Shown one piece after another: positions 55,083-64,000 of a stretch of DNA of 64,000 nt (position 1 is the stretch's first letter; every line of letters begins with the position of its first letter). Position numbers and translations under genes: made by a program. The notes beneath the pieces were generated by a model that saw nothing but the letters and a program-made list of their open reading frames with translations, was not told the origin of the DNA and made no database searches. Origin of the DNA: Oscillospiraceae bacterium (GTDB lineage Bacteria > Bacillota > Clostridia > Oscillospirales > Ruminococcaceae); the NCBI GenBank assembly GCA_021200565.1, contig JAJQGJ010000011.1, positions 83,642 through 147,641 on the forward strand, in the 5' to 3' direction.

Positions 55083-56738
55083 ATGAAGCTAATAGAATCG
55101 GTCAAAGCCGTTCCGAAAACAAGTATCATAAGCATTGCAAAGCCCATTGGCAGTTTTCTCCTTGGAGTCATCCTTGCCGGCTCCCGGATTCTTGGAGAGG
55201 ATTCTGTTCTCACAGCGTCCGCAGTTGCTGCACTTCCGTTAGTCTGCGGCTTTTCGGCGCTTCTGGGAGCACTTCTCACGGCGATATTCACCGAAATGAC
55301 GGCAGGGAAGGTGGCATCCCTCACCGCAGCCATAATAGTCCTGCTGACAAGATTTCTCTTCGACGGTACAAGCCGCCGGAGATACCCCGGAATAGTGTCA
55401 GCGGTTGCAGCTGCATCATATCTCGGCTGCGCAATTTTCGCCGGAATAGCAGCGGGAGCTTCTGCAGCCGACTACATAAGGCTCATCACTGTCGGAGCGA
55501 TTTTAGCTGCCAGCACTTATCTTACCACTACGGTTTCGAGAACGGGCATTTTCGACGCCACAACGCCTCAGCTTCTTGCACTCTTTGCACTCGCAGAGGC
55601 AGTAGCCTCTTCCTATCATCTCGGTGAAATCCTCAGCTTCCTAACCTGCGCTATATGGGTCTATAAGCTCACCATGAGGAAAGAAACCCTTTCATCCGCC
55701 GCACGCTGTGCATCACTGAAGCTAAGCTTTTTGGAGAGTGCTCTCGCGCACTTCCCAAAGTTTGTGAACCCAGGTCAAGGCGAGCGCAGCTTCGAAAACA
55801 TGGTGGAGCTCATTTCGCTCACAGAAAGCGACTTGAGAAATTCGCTCACCCTGAAGAAATCCAGCCCGAAAATCTCCCACCTGTGCGGAATTCTTTCAAA
55901 GAAAATCGGAGCCGATGTTGTCGGAAATCCACTCCCGGACGGCGCCGCTGAACTCTACTTTCCGAAAACCGCAAGAGTATCCGAAAGCATGATCGCAAAA
56001 GCCGCCGAAAAAGCCGGAATAGGTAGCGGCTGCGAGCTCTTCCGCTCAGAGTCGGACAGCTACATCCGATATACGATAGCTCCAAAGCCAAGGTGGTATT
56101 TCGACTCGGGAATCTGCCAGCTGCCGGCTGACTCAGCGGAGCAGGATGGAGTCTGTGGCGACTGCGCTGAAGTGTGGAGCTTCGGCAACTATAGCCACAT
56201 GCTTCTTTCAGATGGCATGGGCACGGGAAGAGACGCCGGTACGGTTGCCAGAAACCTCGTGAGAGCCTTCAGAAGCCTCATCGAAGGCGGCTATTCACTC
56301 GAATCGGCACTCAGGCTTTCATCTGAATATATCCGTTCCTGCCAGCCGGAGGAGTCTTTTGCGACACTCGATATTCTCTCGGCAAATCTCATGACCGGAG
56401 AAATAACTATCCGCAAATGCGGAGCAGGGAAGAGCTATATTCTCCGTGGCGGCAGCGTTACTCCAATTCCGCAGGGTGGCTATCCGATAGGAATTCTCGG
56501 AGAAATAAGCTTGATGAGCACTACAATAAATCCTGAATCGGACATGACAATTCTCATGATGACCGACGGAGCTGACGGCATCGGAATAGAAAAGCTTGCT
56601 GAGATTGCGGCTGATGAGGACAAGCTTCCGCCTGGCGACCTGGCAGCTCTCATCACAAGCGAAGCCCACAGGAGTCAGAAGGAAAATTATCGTGATGATA
56701 TTACAGTGGCTGCAATTCGCATATCAAAAATATTATAA
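55083..56738 (+). CDS. spoIIE: Stage II sporulation protein E (short form), PP2C phosphatase
   Basis: A 551-residue protein with about six transmembrane helices (about 15-195), a middle region and a C-terminal PP2C phosphatase domain (about 350-551) with VWSFGNYSHMLLSDGMGTGRDAG, FATLDILSANLMTGEI, KCGAGKSYILRGG and LMMTDGADGI plus the late YRDDITVAAIRI. SpoIIE dephosphorylates SpoIIAA and so switches on sigma-F in the forespore. It is shorter than the 827-residue Bacillus protein, mostly in the membrane and middle parts. The ATG at 55083 follows AAAGGAAG. Confidence 0.88.
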   Translation: MKLIESVKAVPKTSIISIAKPIGSFLLGVILAGSRILGEDSVLTASAVAALPLVCGFSALLGALLTAIFTEMTAGKVASLTAAIIVLLTRFLFDGTSRRRYPGIVSAVAAASYLGCAIFAGIAAGASAADYIRLITVGAILAASTYLTTTVSRTGIFDATTPQLLALFALAEAVASSYHLGEILSFLTCAIWVYKLTMRKETLSSAARCASLKLSFLESALAHFPKFVNPGQGERSFENMVELISLTESDLRNSLTLKKSSPKISHLCGILSKKIGADVVGNPLPDGAAELYFPKTARVSESMIAKAAEKAGIGSGCELFRSESDSYIRYTIAPKPRWYFDSGICQLPADSAEQDGVCGDCAEVWSFGNYSHMLLSDGMGTGRDAGTVARNLVRAFRSLIEGGYSLESALRLSSEYIRSCQPEESFATLDILSANLMTGEITIRKCGAGKSYILRGGSVTPIPQGGYPIGILGEISLMSTTINPESDMTILMMTDGADGIGIEKLAEIAADEDKLPPGDLAALITSEAHRSQKENYRDDITVAAIRISKIL

Positions 56739-56808
56739 ATCCTTTTGTTAAGTTTGCACAAAATATGGCGTTGAAAAATGTTAAAAACGTCAAATTGGTC
56801 TAAACTCC

Positions 56809-56837
56809 TTGCAATATTCGTCAAAGCTTGCTATAAT
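56809..56837 (+). promoter_or_regulatory. Promoter of the glycogen operon
   Basis: TTGCAA (56809-56814), 17-base spacer and TATAAT (56832-56837), followed by a leader of about 90 bases before glgB. Confidence 0.8.
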
Positions 56838-56937
56838 GAACCCATAAGCGAGTAAACGGAGAAAGTGCCGTTTCGCTGAATACAAAAATATTAAATTCTC
56901 TACAACTTTTTAAAATAAGAAAGAAGGGGTTATAGAT

Positions 56938-58899
56938 ATGAGCGGCGTTAACAAAGCGGGAGAGGTCTATGATGTCAAGCAAGCAATCGGAAGCTTTTTA
57001 GATGGAAAAAACTATGATTGCGCTGATTTCCTGGGCGCACACCGCAGAGATGAAGGGGGCTATGTTTTCAGAGTCTGGGCACCACGTGCCAAACGTGTCT
57101 CTTTGGTGGGCGACTTCAACGGATGGGACGAAAACGCCAATCCGTGCCACAGAATCGATGGCGGTATCTGGGAATGCACGGCTCAGGCGCTTGATACATA
57201 TTCCGTTTACAAATACAGCATTGAGGGCGCAGACGGCTCAGTCAGAATGAAAGCTGATCCATATGGCGCACACATGGAAACACCTCCCGGAACAGCAACC
57301 AAGATTTTCGACATTTCCGGCTACAAGTGGAGCGACTCAGCCTGGATGAATCGCAGAAAAAAGTCCACTCCTTACGACAAGCCGATGAACATCTATGAGG
57401 TCAACATAGGCTCCTGGAAGCGTTATCCCGACGGCAACGTCTATAGCTATGAAAAGGTAGCGGATGAACTCATTCCTTACCTCAAGGAGATGAACTACAC
57501 CCACGTCGAGTTCATGCCTCTGACAGAGTATCCCTATGAGGGCTCCTGGGGTTATCAGGTTATCGGATATTTCGCACCGACTTCACGCTTCGGAACTCCA
57601 GAGGGCTTCATGAAGATGATCGACAAATTCCATCAGGCGGGAATCGCCGTTATCCTCGACTGGGTTCCGGCTCATTTCCCGAAGGACGGTGCCGGGCTCT
57701 ATGAGTTTGACGGTTCACCCTGCTACGAATATGCAGATCCACTCAAGATGGAGCATAAAGCATGGGGAACGAGAGTGTTCGATTTCGGACGTCCCGAAGT
57801 TCGCTCCTTCCTCATATCAAGCGCACTTTTCTGGCTCGAGAAGTACCACGTCGATGGCTTGAGAGTCGATGCAGTGGCATCGATGCTCTATCTCGACTAT
57901 GACAGACAGGGCGGCGAGTGGAGACCGAATAAATATGGCGGACATGAGAACCTTGAGGCTGTAGAATTCCTCCAGATGCTCAACACAGCGGTCTTCTCAA
58001 GATGCCCGAATGCCATAATGATTGCCGAGGAATCGACAGCATGGGCAAACGTCACAAAGCCTGTTGAAATGAACGGTCTCGGGTTCAACTTCAAGTGGAA
58101 CATGGGCTGGATGAACGACATGATGCACTATATGTCGCTTGATCCATACTTCCGCAAGTTCAACCACGACAAGCTGACCTTCTCGTTCTTCTATGCGTTT
58201 TCCGAGAACTTCATTCTCCCTATATCGCACGATGAGGTCGTTCACGGCAAGCATTCACTTGTCGACAAGATGCCGGGAGATGCTGATTCAAAGCTCGCAA
58301 ACGACAGAGCCTTCTTAGGCTATATGATGGCTCACCCTGGCAAGAAGCTGCTGTTCATGGGATCTGAATTCGCACAGTTCCGTGAGTGGGACTATTCGAA
58401 TGAGCTCGAGTGGTTCATGCCGGAAAAGTTCGAGGCTCACCGTGATTTCCAGGATTACGTCAGGAATCTCAACAAATTCTATCTCGATAATCCGCCCATG
58501 TGGCAGGAGGACTATTCCTGGAAGGGCTTCAGCTGGATAGCGGCTGACGACAACGAACAGAGCGTTATCGTGTTCAGAAGAATCGACAAGCAGGGAAAAG
58601 AAATCCTGGTTGTCTGCAACTTCGTTCCGGTTGAGAGAAAGGGCTATCGCTTCGGCGTTCCATACAAGGGAACCTACACCGAGGTCATGAATTCCGCATC
58701 AAAGAACGGTTCGCCTTACCTCAATGGAACGGTCAAATCTGAAGCAATCCCGTCTCATGGAATGGAGCAGTCTATTGCTATAGATATTCCTCCGATGTCG
58801 GTAATGTACTTCAAGCTGAGAAAATCCGGCGGCAGAAAAGCTGCCAAGCCCACAGAGGAAAAGCCAGCCGATGAAAAGACTGACAATGACAATAAATAA
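56938..58899 (+). CDS. glgB: 1,4-alpha-glucan branching enzyme
   Basis: A 653-residue GH13 enzyme that makes alpha-1,6 branches in glycogen. An N-terminal CBM48 domain ([24 protein letters not shown]) is followed by the catalytic barrel with [14 protein letters not shown], nucleophile D311 in [15 protein letters not shown], acid/base E364 in IAEEST and [11 protein letters not shown], and a C-terminal beta domain. The last 25 residues are a charged tail ([13 protein letters not shown]). AGAAGGGG precedes the ATG. Confidence 0.97.
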   Translation: MSGVNKAGEVYDVKQAIGSFLDGKNYDCADFLGAHRRDEGGYVFRVWAPRAKRVSLVGDFNGWDENANPCHRIDGGIWECTAQALDTYSVYKYSIEGADGSVRMKADPYGAHMETPPGTATKIFDISGYKWSDSAWMNRRKKSTPYDKPMNIYEVNIGSWKRYPDGNVYSYEKVADELIPYLKEMNYTHVEFMPLTEYPYEGSWGYQVIGYFAPTSRFGTPEGFMKMIDKFHQAGIAVILDWVPAHFPKDGAGLYEFDGSPCYEYADPLKMEHKAWGTRVFDFGRPEVRSFLISSALFWLEKYHVDGLRVDAVASMLYLDYDRQGGEWRPNKYGGHENLEAVEFLQMLNTAVFSRCPNAIMIAEESTAWANVTKPVEMNGLGFNFKWNMGWMNDMMHYMSLDPYFRKFNHDKLTFSFFYAFSENFILPISHDEVVHGKHSLVDKMPGDADSKLANDRAFLGYMMAHPGKKLLFMGSEFAQFREWDYSNELEWFMPEKFEAHRDFQDYVRNLNKFYLDNPPMWQEDYSWKGFSWIAADDNEQSVIVFRRIDKQGKEILVVCNFVPVERKGYRFGVPYKGTYTEVMNSASKNGSPYLNGTVKSEAIPSHGMEQSIAIDIPPMSVMYFKLRKSGGRKAAKPTEEKPADEKTDNDNK

Positions 58900-58937
58900 T
58901 AGAGCGTTTTCAATCAAAATCTGAAAGGAAGAGTGTA

Positions 58938-60140
58938 ATGTACAACAAAAAAGAATGCGTTGCGATGCTTTTGGCAGGCGGACAGGGATCAAGACTGTAC
59001 GCACTGACAAAGAACGTAGCCAAGCCCGCCGTACCCTATGGAGGCAAGTACAGAATCATCGATTTCCCGCTGTCAAACTGTGTCAATTCAGGTATCGACA
59101 CAGTGGGTGTTTTAACCCAGTATCAGCCGCTCGTTCTGAACGACTATATCGGCAACGGACAGGCATGGAACCTTGACCGAATTCATGGAGGCGTGCATAT
59201 CCTGCCGCCTTACCAGTCAAATTCCGGTGCTCAGTGGTATGAAGGCACTGCAAACGCCATCTACCAGAACCTCTCGTTTATCGACAGATATGACCCTGAA
59301 TATGTCGTAATCCTCTCTGGAGACCACATCTACAAGATGGACTACTCCAAGATGCTCAGCTTCCACAAAGAGAAGGACGCTGTCTGCACAATAGCAGTTA
59401 TCGACGTCGAGTATGAGGAGGCATCCCGCTTCGGAATCATGTCAGTAGACGAGGATAACGCAATCACCAAGTTCGTTGAAAAGCCCAAGGTTCCGGAGAG
59501 CACTCTCGCATCAATGGGCATCTACATATTCTCATATCCGACTCTCAGGAAGTATCTCATCGAGAACGAGCAGGACGAAACCGCCACCAAGGACTTCGGC
59601 AAGAACATCATTCCGGCACTCCTTGAAAACAAGGAAAGACTCTATGCCTACAGATTCGAGGGCTACTGGAAGGATGTCGGAACGATAGACAGCCTTTGGG
59701 AAGCAAATATGGATCTTCTGAGCCCGACTGTTTCACTCGATCTCTATGATCCCAGCTGGAAGATCTACTCGAATAACGACTCCCGCGCACCTCATATCAT
59801 CGGCAAGAATGCCAAGATCCAGAATTCAATGGTAACAACCGGCTGCGTCATCGATGGAGAGGTTGAGTTCTCGATGATTTCCGGCGGCGTTACAATCGAA
59901 GCTGGTGCAGTTGTAACCGATTCGATCCTTATGCCCGGCGCAACCGTCAAGAAGGGTGCAGTCGTCGAGTATTCGATAGTCGGCGAGTCGAGCGTTGTCG
60001 AGGCTGGTGCACATATCGGCGCAAGACCCGAAACAATGGAGAATAAGGACGAGTGGGGCGTTGCAGTAGTCGGTCACGATGTGACAGTCAGCTCTGGCTC
60101 AGTCGTCAAGCCTAAAGAGATAATCTCTGCCGATATGTAA
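58938..60140 (+). CDS. glgC: Glucose-1-phosphate adenylyltransferase, catalytic subunit
   Basis: A 400-residue ADP-glucose pyrophosphorylase that makes ADP-glucose from glucose-1-phosphate and ATP. The intact nucleotide motif [21 protein letters not shown], the [12 protein letters not shown] loop, [15 protein letters not shown] and [17 protein letters not shown] are followed by a left-handed beta-helix. It pairs with GlgD, encoded 14 bases downstream. Confidence 0.97.
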   Translation: MYNKKECVAMLLAGGQGSRLYALTKNVAKPAVPYGGKYRIIDFPLSNCVNSGIDTVGVLTQYQPLVLNDYIGNGQAWNLDRIHGGVHILPPYQSNSGAQWYEGTANAIYQNLSFIDRYDPEYVVILSGDHIYKMDYSKMLSFHKEKDAVCTIAVIDVEYEEASRFGIMSVDEDNAITKFVEKPKVPESTLASMGIYIFSYPTLRKYLIENEQDETATKDFGKNIIPALLENKERLYAYRFEGYWKDVGTIDSLWEANMDLLSPTVSLDLYDPSWKIYSNNDSRAPHIIGKNAKIQNSMVTTGCVIDGEVEFSMISGGVTIEAGAVVTDSILMPGATVKKGAVVEYSIVGESSVVEAGAHIGARPETMENKDEWGVAVVGHDVTVSSGSVVKPKEIISADM

Positions 60141-60154
60141 GGAGGAAGCGAAAA

Positions 60155-61282
60155 ATGAGCTATAATATGACAAATGTATTGGGCATTATCTTCGCAAATT
60201 CCCATGATGAAGCTTTGCCCGAGCTTGCATCAAACCGCACGATGGCGTCAGTTCCTTTCGGCGGCAGATTCCGCCTTATCGACTTCCAGCTTTCAAGCAT
60301 GGTCAACTCCGGAATGTCGACTGTCGGAATCATCACAAAGTCAAACTATGAGTCGCTACTTGATCATATCGGTTCAGCAAGATATTGGGATCTCGCCCGC
60401 TCCTATGGTGGCTTGACAATCCTTCCGCCCTATGGAAATATCGCTTCTGGTCTCTATGTCGGAAAGCTCGAAGCCCTCAAGGGAGCTTTGGGCTACATCA
60501 AGAAGACCGGCTGTGAGTATGTCATTCTTGCTGACGGAAACGTAGTTCTCAACGCCGATTACTCAAAGATTATCGAAGAGCACATTGAGTCGGGAGCTGA
60601 CATCACATGTGTTGCCTCAACCGGCAACTATTCCGCTTCTGAAACAGCAGACTCAGTTGCATTCGAAACTGATTCAACCGGAAGAGTAAAGGAAACAATC
60701 CTCAACGCTGCAAAGGCGGGAAAGTATACCTTAGGTCTCAATATCAACATCCTTTCAACCGCGCTCCTTGAGAGCCTTGTTATGGATCTCATTCCGAGAG
60801 GAAAGAATGTCTTCGACCGTGACGTTCTGCAGGCAAAGGCAGGCAAGCTCAATATCCGTGTTTACGAGTACAACGGCTACTACAGCAGAATCCACGATTT
60901 CGAGAGCTACTACGCTGAAAACATGAAGCTTCTCGATCCCGACAACCTCGGCAAGCTTATTCTCAAGAAGAGACCTGTCTACACCAAGGTTCGTGACGAT
61001 GCGCCTTCGAAGTACGGTCTTGACAGCTCAGTCAATAACTCTTTGGTTGCCGACGGCTGCGTCATCGACGGTGTTGTCGAGGACTCCATTCTCTTCAGAG
61101 GCGTAAAGATTGCAAAGGGCGCAGTTGTCAAAAACTGCATCCTCATGCAGGACACCGTTGTAGGAAAGGATACCGTTATCTCCAACATCATCACCGATAA
61201 GGATGTTGTGATAGGCGATGAGCTCAGAATCTCATCCGCTGTCGGAAGCCCTCTTTATATCGGCAAGAAGCGTGTTCTCTGA
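60155..61282 (+). CDS. glgD: Glucose-1-phosphate adenylyltransferase, regulatory subunit GlgD
   Basis: A 375-residue GlgC relative without the glycine-rich nucleotide motif (LGIIFANSHDEALPELASNRTMAS stands where GGxGxR should be). The rest of the fold is kept (FGGRFRLIDFQLSSMVNSGMSTVGI, then LADGNVVLNADY and a C-terminal beta-helix). In Firmicutes such GlgD proteins are inactive alone and raise the activity of GlgC in a heterotetramer. Confidence 0.95.
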   Translation: MSYNMTNVLGIIFANSHDEALPELASNRTMASVPFGGRFRLIDFQLSSMVNSGMSTVGIITKSNYESLLDHIGSARYWDLARSYGGLTILPPYGNIASGLYVGKLEALKGALGYIKKTGCEYVILADGNVVLNADYSKIIEEHIESGADITCVASTGNYSASETADSVAFETDSTGRVKETILNAAKAGKYTLGLNINILSTALLESLVMDLIPRGKNVFDRDVLQAKAGKLNIRVYEYNGYYSRIHDFESYYAENMKLLDPDNLGKLILKKRPVYTKVRDDAPSKYGLDSSVNNSLVADGCVIDGVVEDSILFRGVKIAKGAVVKNCILMQDTVVGKDTVISNIITDKDVVIGDELRISSAVGSPLYIGKKRVL

Positions 61283-61304
61283 TTGAAAGAAAGCGGTGAT
61301 TGAA

Positions 61305-62726
61305 TTGAAAATTCTATACTGTGCAAGTGAAGCGCTCCCATATGTAGCATCAGGCGGACTCGCCGATGTCGCAGGCTCGCTTCCAAAGGCACTTTGCGAA
61401 GCAGGGCAGGACTGCAGAGTAGTTCTCCCTCTCTATGGCACCATCAAGCAGGAGCTCAGGGACAGTCTTGAGTATGTGACAAACTTCTTCGTTCCTGTAT
61501 CCTGGAGAAGCCAGTACTGCGGAGTCTTCAAGGGCGAAGCGGCAGGAGTTACATATTATCTTCTTGATAACGAGTACTACTTCAAGCGCAATACCATTTA
61601 TGGTCACTATGACGATGCTGAGAGATTTGCATTCTTTGCAAGAGCAATATTGGAGCTCATCAAGCATATCGACTTCAAGCCTGATATTCTCAACTGCAAC
61701 GACTGGCAGACTGCTCTCACTCCCGTTTACTACAACCTCTTCTATAAAGGCGAAGAGGGAATGGGCAATATAAAGACTGTCTTCACCATCCACAATATCC
61801 AGTATCAGGGCAAGTATGGCATGGAGCTCTGCTCCGACCTTCTCGGAATCCCCGATTACGCAAGAGGAATCCTGGAATATGACAACTGCTGCAACTTCAT
61901 GAAGGGTGCATTCGAGGTTTCGGACAAGATCACAACCGTTTCTCCTACTTATGCTGTTGAGATACTTAATCCCTATTTCTCGCATGGATTAGACCCTGTT
62001 CTTTGGAGCAAGCAGTATAAGCTGACCGGCTTCTTGAACGGAATCGATCAGGACATCTATAATCCTGAAACCGATCCGGCACTTGCTGCAAATTATACTG
62101 TTGACGACAAGTCCGGCAAGGCTGTCTGCAAGAAAGCTATCCTTGAGGAATTCGGTCTTCCCGACGGCAAGGAGCCTGTCATGGGCATCGTCACAAGACT
62201 TGCGTCCCACAAGGGCGTCGACCTCATCAAGTGTGTCTTTGAGGACATGGTTCACCTTGGCTACAAGTTTGTAATCCTCGGTTCCGGTGAGAAGCAGTAT
62301 GAAGACTTCTTCCGTGAGATGGCATACAGGTATCCCGACAGAGTAGGAGTCAAGATTGGCTTCATTCCCGATGTTGCACACAGAATCTATGCTGGTGCCG
62401 ACATGTTCCTGATGCCTTCCCAGAGCGAGCCATGCGGCTTGGCTCAGATGGTTGCTCTTCGCTATGGCACCATCCCGATAGTCCGTGAAACCGGCGGCTT
62501 AAAGGATTCTATTGTCGACTGCGGCGGTCCCGGCGGCAACGGCTTCACATTCAAGACCTACAACGCTCACGACATGCTCGACGCAACAGTCAGAGCAAGA
62601 GCCTATTATGATCAGAGAATGCAGTGGGGCAAGCTTTCATCTCACGCCATGCGTGAAGACTTCAGCTGGGCACGCTCCGCAGAACTCTACATGGGTCTCT
62701 ACAGAGAGCTCGCAGGCGACGTCTGA
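61305..62726 (+). CDS. glgA: Glycogen synthase (ADP-glucose)
   Basis: A 473-residue GT5 enzyme that extends glycogen from ADP-glucose. It has an N-terminal Rossmann domain (KILYCASEALPYVASGGLADVAGSLPKAL), HNIQYQGKYG, the central GILEYDNCCNFMKGAF and the C-terminal FLMPSQSEPCGLAQMVALRYGTIPIVRETGGLKDSI. In the usual KxGGL donor-binding loop the lysine is replaced (ASGGL), which is odd. The TTG at 61305 follows GGTGAT and gives the standard MKILY start; a GTG nine bases earlier is an alternative. Confidence 0.95.
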   Translation: MKILYCASEALPYVASGGLADVAGSLPKALCEAGQDCRVVLPLYGTIKQELRDSLEYVTNFFVPVSWRSQYCGVFKGEAAGVTYYLLDNEYYFKRNTIYGHYDDAERFAFFARAILELIKHIDFKPDILNCNDWQTALTPVYYNLFYKGEEGMGNIKTVFTIHNIQYQGKYGMELCSDLLGIPDYARGILEYDNCCNFMKGAFEVSDKITTVSPTYAVEILNPYFSHGLDPVLWSKQYKLTGFLNGIDQDIYNPETDPALAANYTVDDKSGKAVCKKAILEEFGLPDGKEPVMGIVTRLASHKGVDLIKCVFEDMVHLGYKFVILGSGEKQYEDFFREMAYRYPDRVGVKIGFIPDVAHRIYAGADMFLMPSQSEPCGLAQMVALRYGTIPIVRETGGLKDSIVDCGGPGGNGFTFKTYNAHDMLDATVRARAYYDQRMQWGKLSSHAMREDFSWARSAELYMGLYRELAGDV

Positions 62727-62743
62727 ACTTAAATCTATAATAA

Positions 62744-62776
62744 AATCCCTACCGGGTTTGGTAGGGATTTGTTTTT
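62744..62776. terminator. Terminator of the glycogen operon
   Basis: AATCCCTACC (62744-62753) pairs with GGTAGGGATT (62760-62769), followed by TGTTTTT. It lies between convergent genes. Confidence 0.9.
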
Positions 62777-63542
62777 ATTCAGAAATCTCAGACAGGAAGA
62801 ATTGATTCAGTGAATCCCAGCTTCTGTTTGCCGGCTCATCCATGCTTAATATAATCCTCTTTACTTCATCAATGCTTTCGCCGAGGTAGCTGTTGATAAC
62901 GTCCACTCTTGGGATCATCTTGATTTCAGGAGAATTCATCTTGATGTCAAGCAGCCTGTCAACGTCATCCTTTAGCTCTTCGGGAAGCTCAGCCTTGACA
63001 AGCTCTTCAAACAGCATCGGAGGCGGAGTCTCCTTATCTAAAATCCACATGCAAGCAAGAACTGGGCGCAAAACATAGAAGTAGCTCTTTGCTTTCACCA
63101 TTTCTCCCTGCAGAAACTTCTTAAAATTGCTTTCCGCCATGCTGAGATAGTGATAAAGTTCATTCTTTGAAGAAAAGTACTCTTTTATGAGAGGCTTCAT
63201 CTTCTCAAGAAACTCATCATCCCTGCGATATACGATAGGAGAGGTAAACCATTCAATAAGTGTGGGATTCGATTTGTACAGCAGCTTCAATGCCTTTGTA
63301 ATATCCCAGCCGTTGATGTCCAAGACCTCATCAATCGGCAGCTCAATCACGTCCCTGATTCCTTCAAGCTTGAGATAATCTGAACGCTTTCTCACGTAGA
63401 TAAACCTGACGTCATAATCGCTGTCAGGAGATGCAAATCCCCATGCTCTGCTCCCTGATTCAACGGCGAGGAGTATTCTGACATTTTCCGTAAGCTCGAT
63501 TTCCTTGAGCTTGCTTTCAATAATTTCCTTCATAGTCACCAT
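62775..63542 (-). CDS. Predicted nucleotidyltransferase, YcgL/COG3541-like
   Basis: A 255-residue protein of the DNA polymerase beta-like nucleotidyltransferase fold: ILLAVESGSRAWGFASPDSDYDVRFIYV with the GS and DxD motifs, then DINGWDITKALKLLYKSNPTLIEWF. The substrate is not known. It overlaps the next gene by 26 bases, so the two are co-translated. An ATG nine bases downstream is also possible as the start. Confidence 0.85.
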   Translation of the reverse strand: MVTMKEIIESKLKEIELTENVRILLAVESGSRAWGFASPDSDYDVRFIYVRKRSDYLKLEGIRDVIELPIDEVLDINGWDITKALKLLYKSNPTLIEWFTSPIVYRRDDEFLEKMKPLIKEYFSSKNELYHYLSMAESNFKKFLQGEMVKAKSYFYVLRPVLACMWILDKETPPPMLFEELVKAELPEELKDDVDRLLDIKMNSPEIKMIPRVDVINSYLGESIDEVKRIILSMDEPANRSWDSLNQFFLSEISE

Positions 63543-64000
63543 TCTTTCTCGCCAGTGCTAAGACCTGGCGTAATGTATTTTCTTTACTCACTCCTGCAAG
63601 GCGGAGCTTGTGCGCAAATTTGAGATAGTCGGTAAACCGCTCCGACGGCTTCATTCCTGCTTCAATCAGATCTCTTCCCATGACATAGGGTCTTGACATA
63701 TACTCTTTGAATATCTCAAGCCGTTTCGTAAGAAACTCTTCGTGAGTTACGTTTCCGTCAGCCGAAATGCTTCCTTTCGCATCAGAAAGAGCAAGACAGA
63801 TAAGAGCTTCCGGGTCGACAGCACTGTCAAACATCTTGTTTGTGGCTTTTACAGAAGCATTGTCAGCCGCCAACATGTTTGGCTTCATGTGGAGTTCACC
63901 GAGGTTCAGAACGTATTTAATGAGCTCCTTCTCGGTTGTAAGCCTCTTCATGAAAGCTTCAGCAAGCGGAAGCCCTGTTATTTCGTGATTGTAGGCGTGA
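63517..64000 (-). CDS. HD-type tRNA nucleotidyltransferase-like protein, partial
   Basis: The frame stays open to the end of the window, so the start lies outside. About 160 residues are seen: HAYNHEITGLPLAEAFMKRL with a histidine-containing helix, then LIKYVLNLGELHMKPNML and ALICLALSDAKG, and a C-terminal helical bundle (SERFTDYLKFAHKLRLAGVSKENTLRQVLALARKNG). This fits the C-terminal HD/arm part of COG0617 CCA-adding or poly(A) polymerase-like proteins. An internal ATG at 63951 is probably not the true start. The catalytic head cannot be judged. Confidence 0.6.
   Translation of the reverse strand, partial: HAYNHEITGLPLAEAFMKRLTTEKELIKYVLNLGELHMKPNMLAADNASVKATNKMFDSAVDPEALICLALSDAKGSISADGNVTHEEFLTKRLEIFKEYMSRPYVMGRDLIEAGMKPSERFTDYLKFAHKLRLAGVSKENTLRQVLALARKNGDYEGNY

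Overview
The window looks like the chromosome of an anaerobic, spore-forming, fibre-degrading Firmicute of the Clostridia (Oscillospirales/Ruminococcus-like, from a gut or rumen). This is inferred from gene content: CotJABC coat proteins and a short SpoIIE phosphatase, a Fe-only hydrogenase with a GltD-like partner, a bacterial glycogen operon with both glgC and glgD, secreted galactanase and intracellular GH9 enzymes, glucuronate isomerase, and strong AGGAGG ribosome sites with several TTG starts. No rRNA, tRNA, CRISPR array or insertion sequence was seen.

Layout. 1-2.6 kb: palindromic repeats, then a sigma factor with a membrane DUF4179-type partner (minus strand). 2.6-7.7 kb: a tightly overlapping minus-strand operon of Lrp/AsnC regulator, class I aminotransferase, ispE, radical SAM protein and ABC exporter. 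7.8-13.4 kb: a consensus promoter, a 42-residue leader ORF, a terminator-like hairpin, then two large ABC exporters with N-terminal soluble domains and zinc ribbons flanking a DUF1854 protein. 13.5-14.1 kb: toxin-antitoxin pair; then a TrmH methyltransferase, GH9 hydrolase and aldo/keto reductase. 17.7-19.8 kb: PadR / HAAS-type / DUF4097 module. 19.9-28 kb: HlyD-type adaptor, thymidine kinase, secreted GH53 galactanase, SDR dehydrogenase, and a large LRR/beta-repeat surface protein that shares a C-terminal module with the galactanase. 28.2-33 kb: Gld-type ABC operon with a DUF4340 protein. 33.2-36.1 kb: nitrate/sulfonate-type ABC importer under a Crp/Fnr regulator. 36.3-38.3 kb: an ABC exporter broken by a one-base frameshift, preceded by a tiny ORF. 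38.4-39.1 kb: HigBA-type toxin-antitoxin pair. 39.2-42.9 kb: GltD-like oxidoreductase and [FeFe]-hydrogenase. 42.9-48.6 kb: two AraC regulators, an ABC-F ATPase and uxaC. 48.7-53.6 kb: RadC, then a BlaI / M56 / lipoprotein / M56 signalling cluster. 53.6-56.7 kb: an ECF-type promoter with no obvious gene, cotJABC and spoIIE behind a Spo0A-like promoter. 56.8-62.7 kb: glgB-glgC-glgD-glgA. The end holds a nucleotidyltransferase and part of an HD-type tRNA nucleotidyltransferase-like gene.

How the genes work together. Galactan and other plant glycans are attacked outside (GH53, surface protein) and oligomers inside (GH9), uronates enter through UxaC, surplus sugar is stored as glycogen, and reducing power is vented as hydrogen. 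The most unusual locus is the ABC / DUF1854 / ABC unit with its leader ORF and attenuator-like hairpin. Next come the C-terminal module shared by two secreted proteins and the duplicated M56 sensors with a free sensor-domain lipoprotein. Several intergenic hairpin families recur, often acting as terminators.
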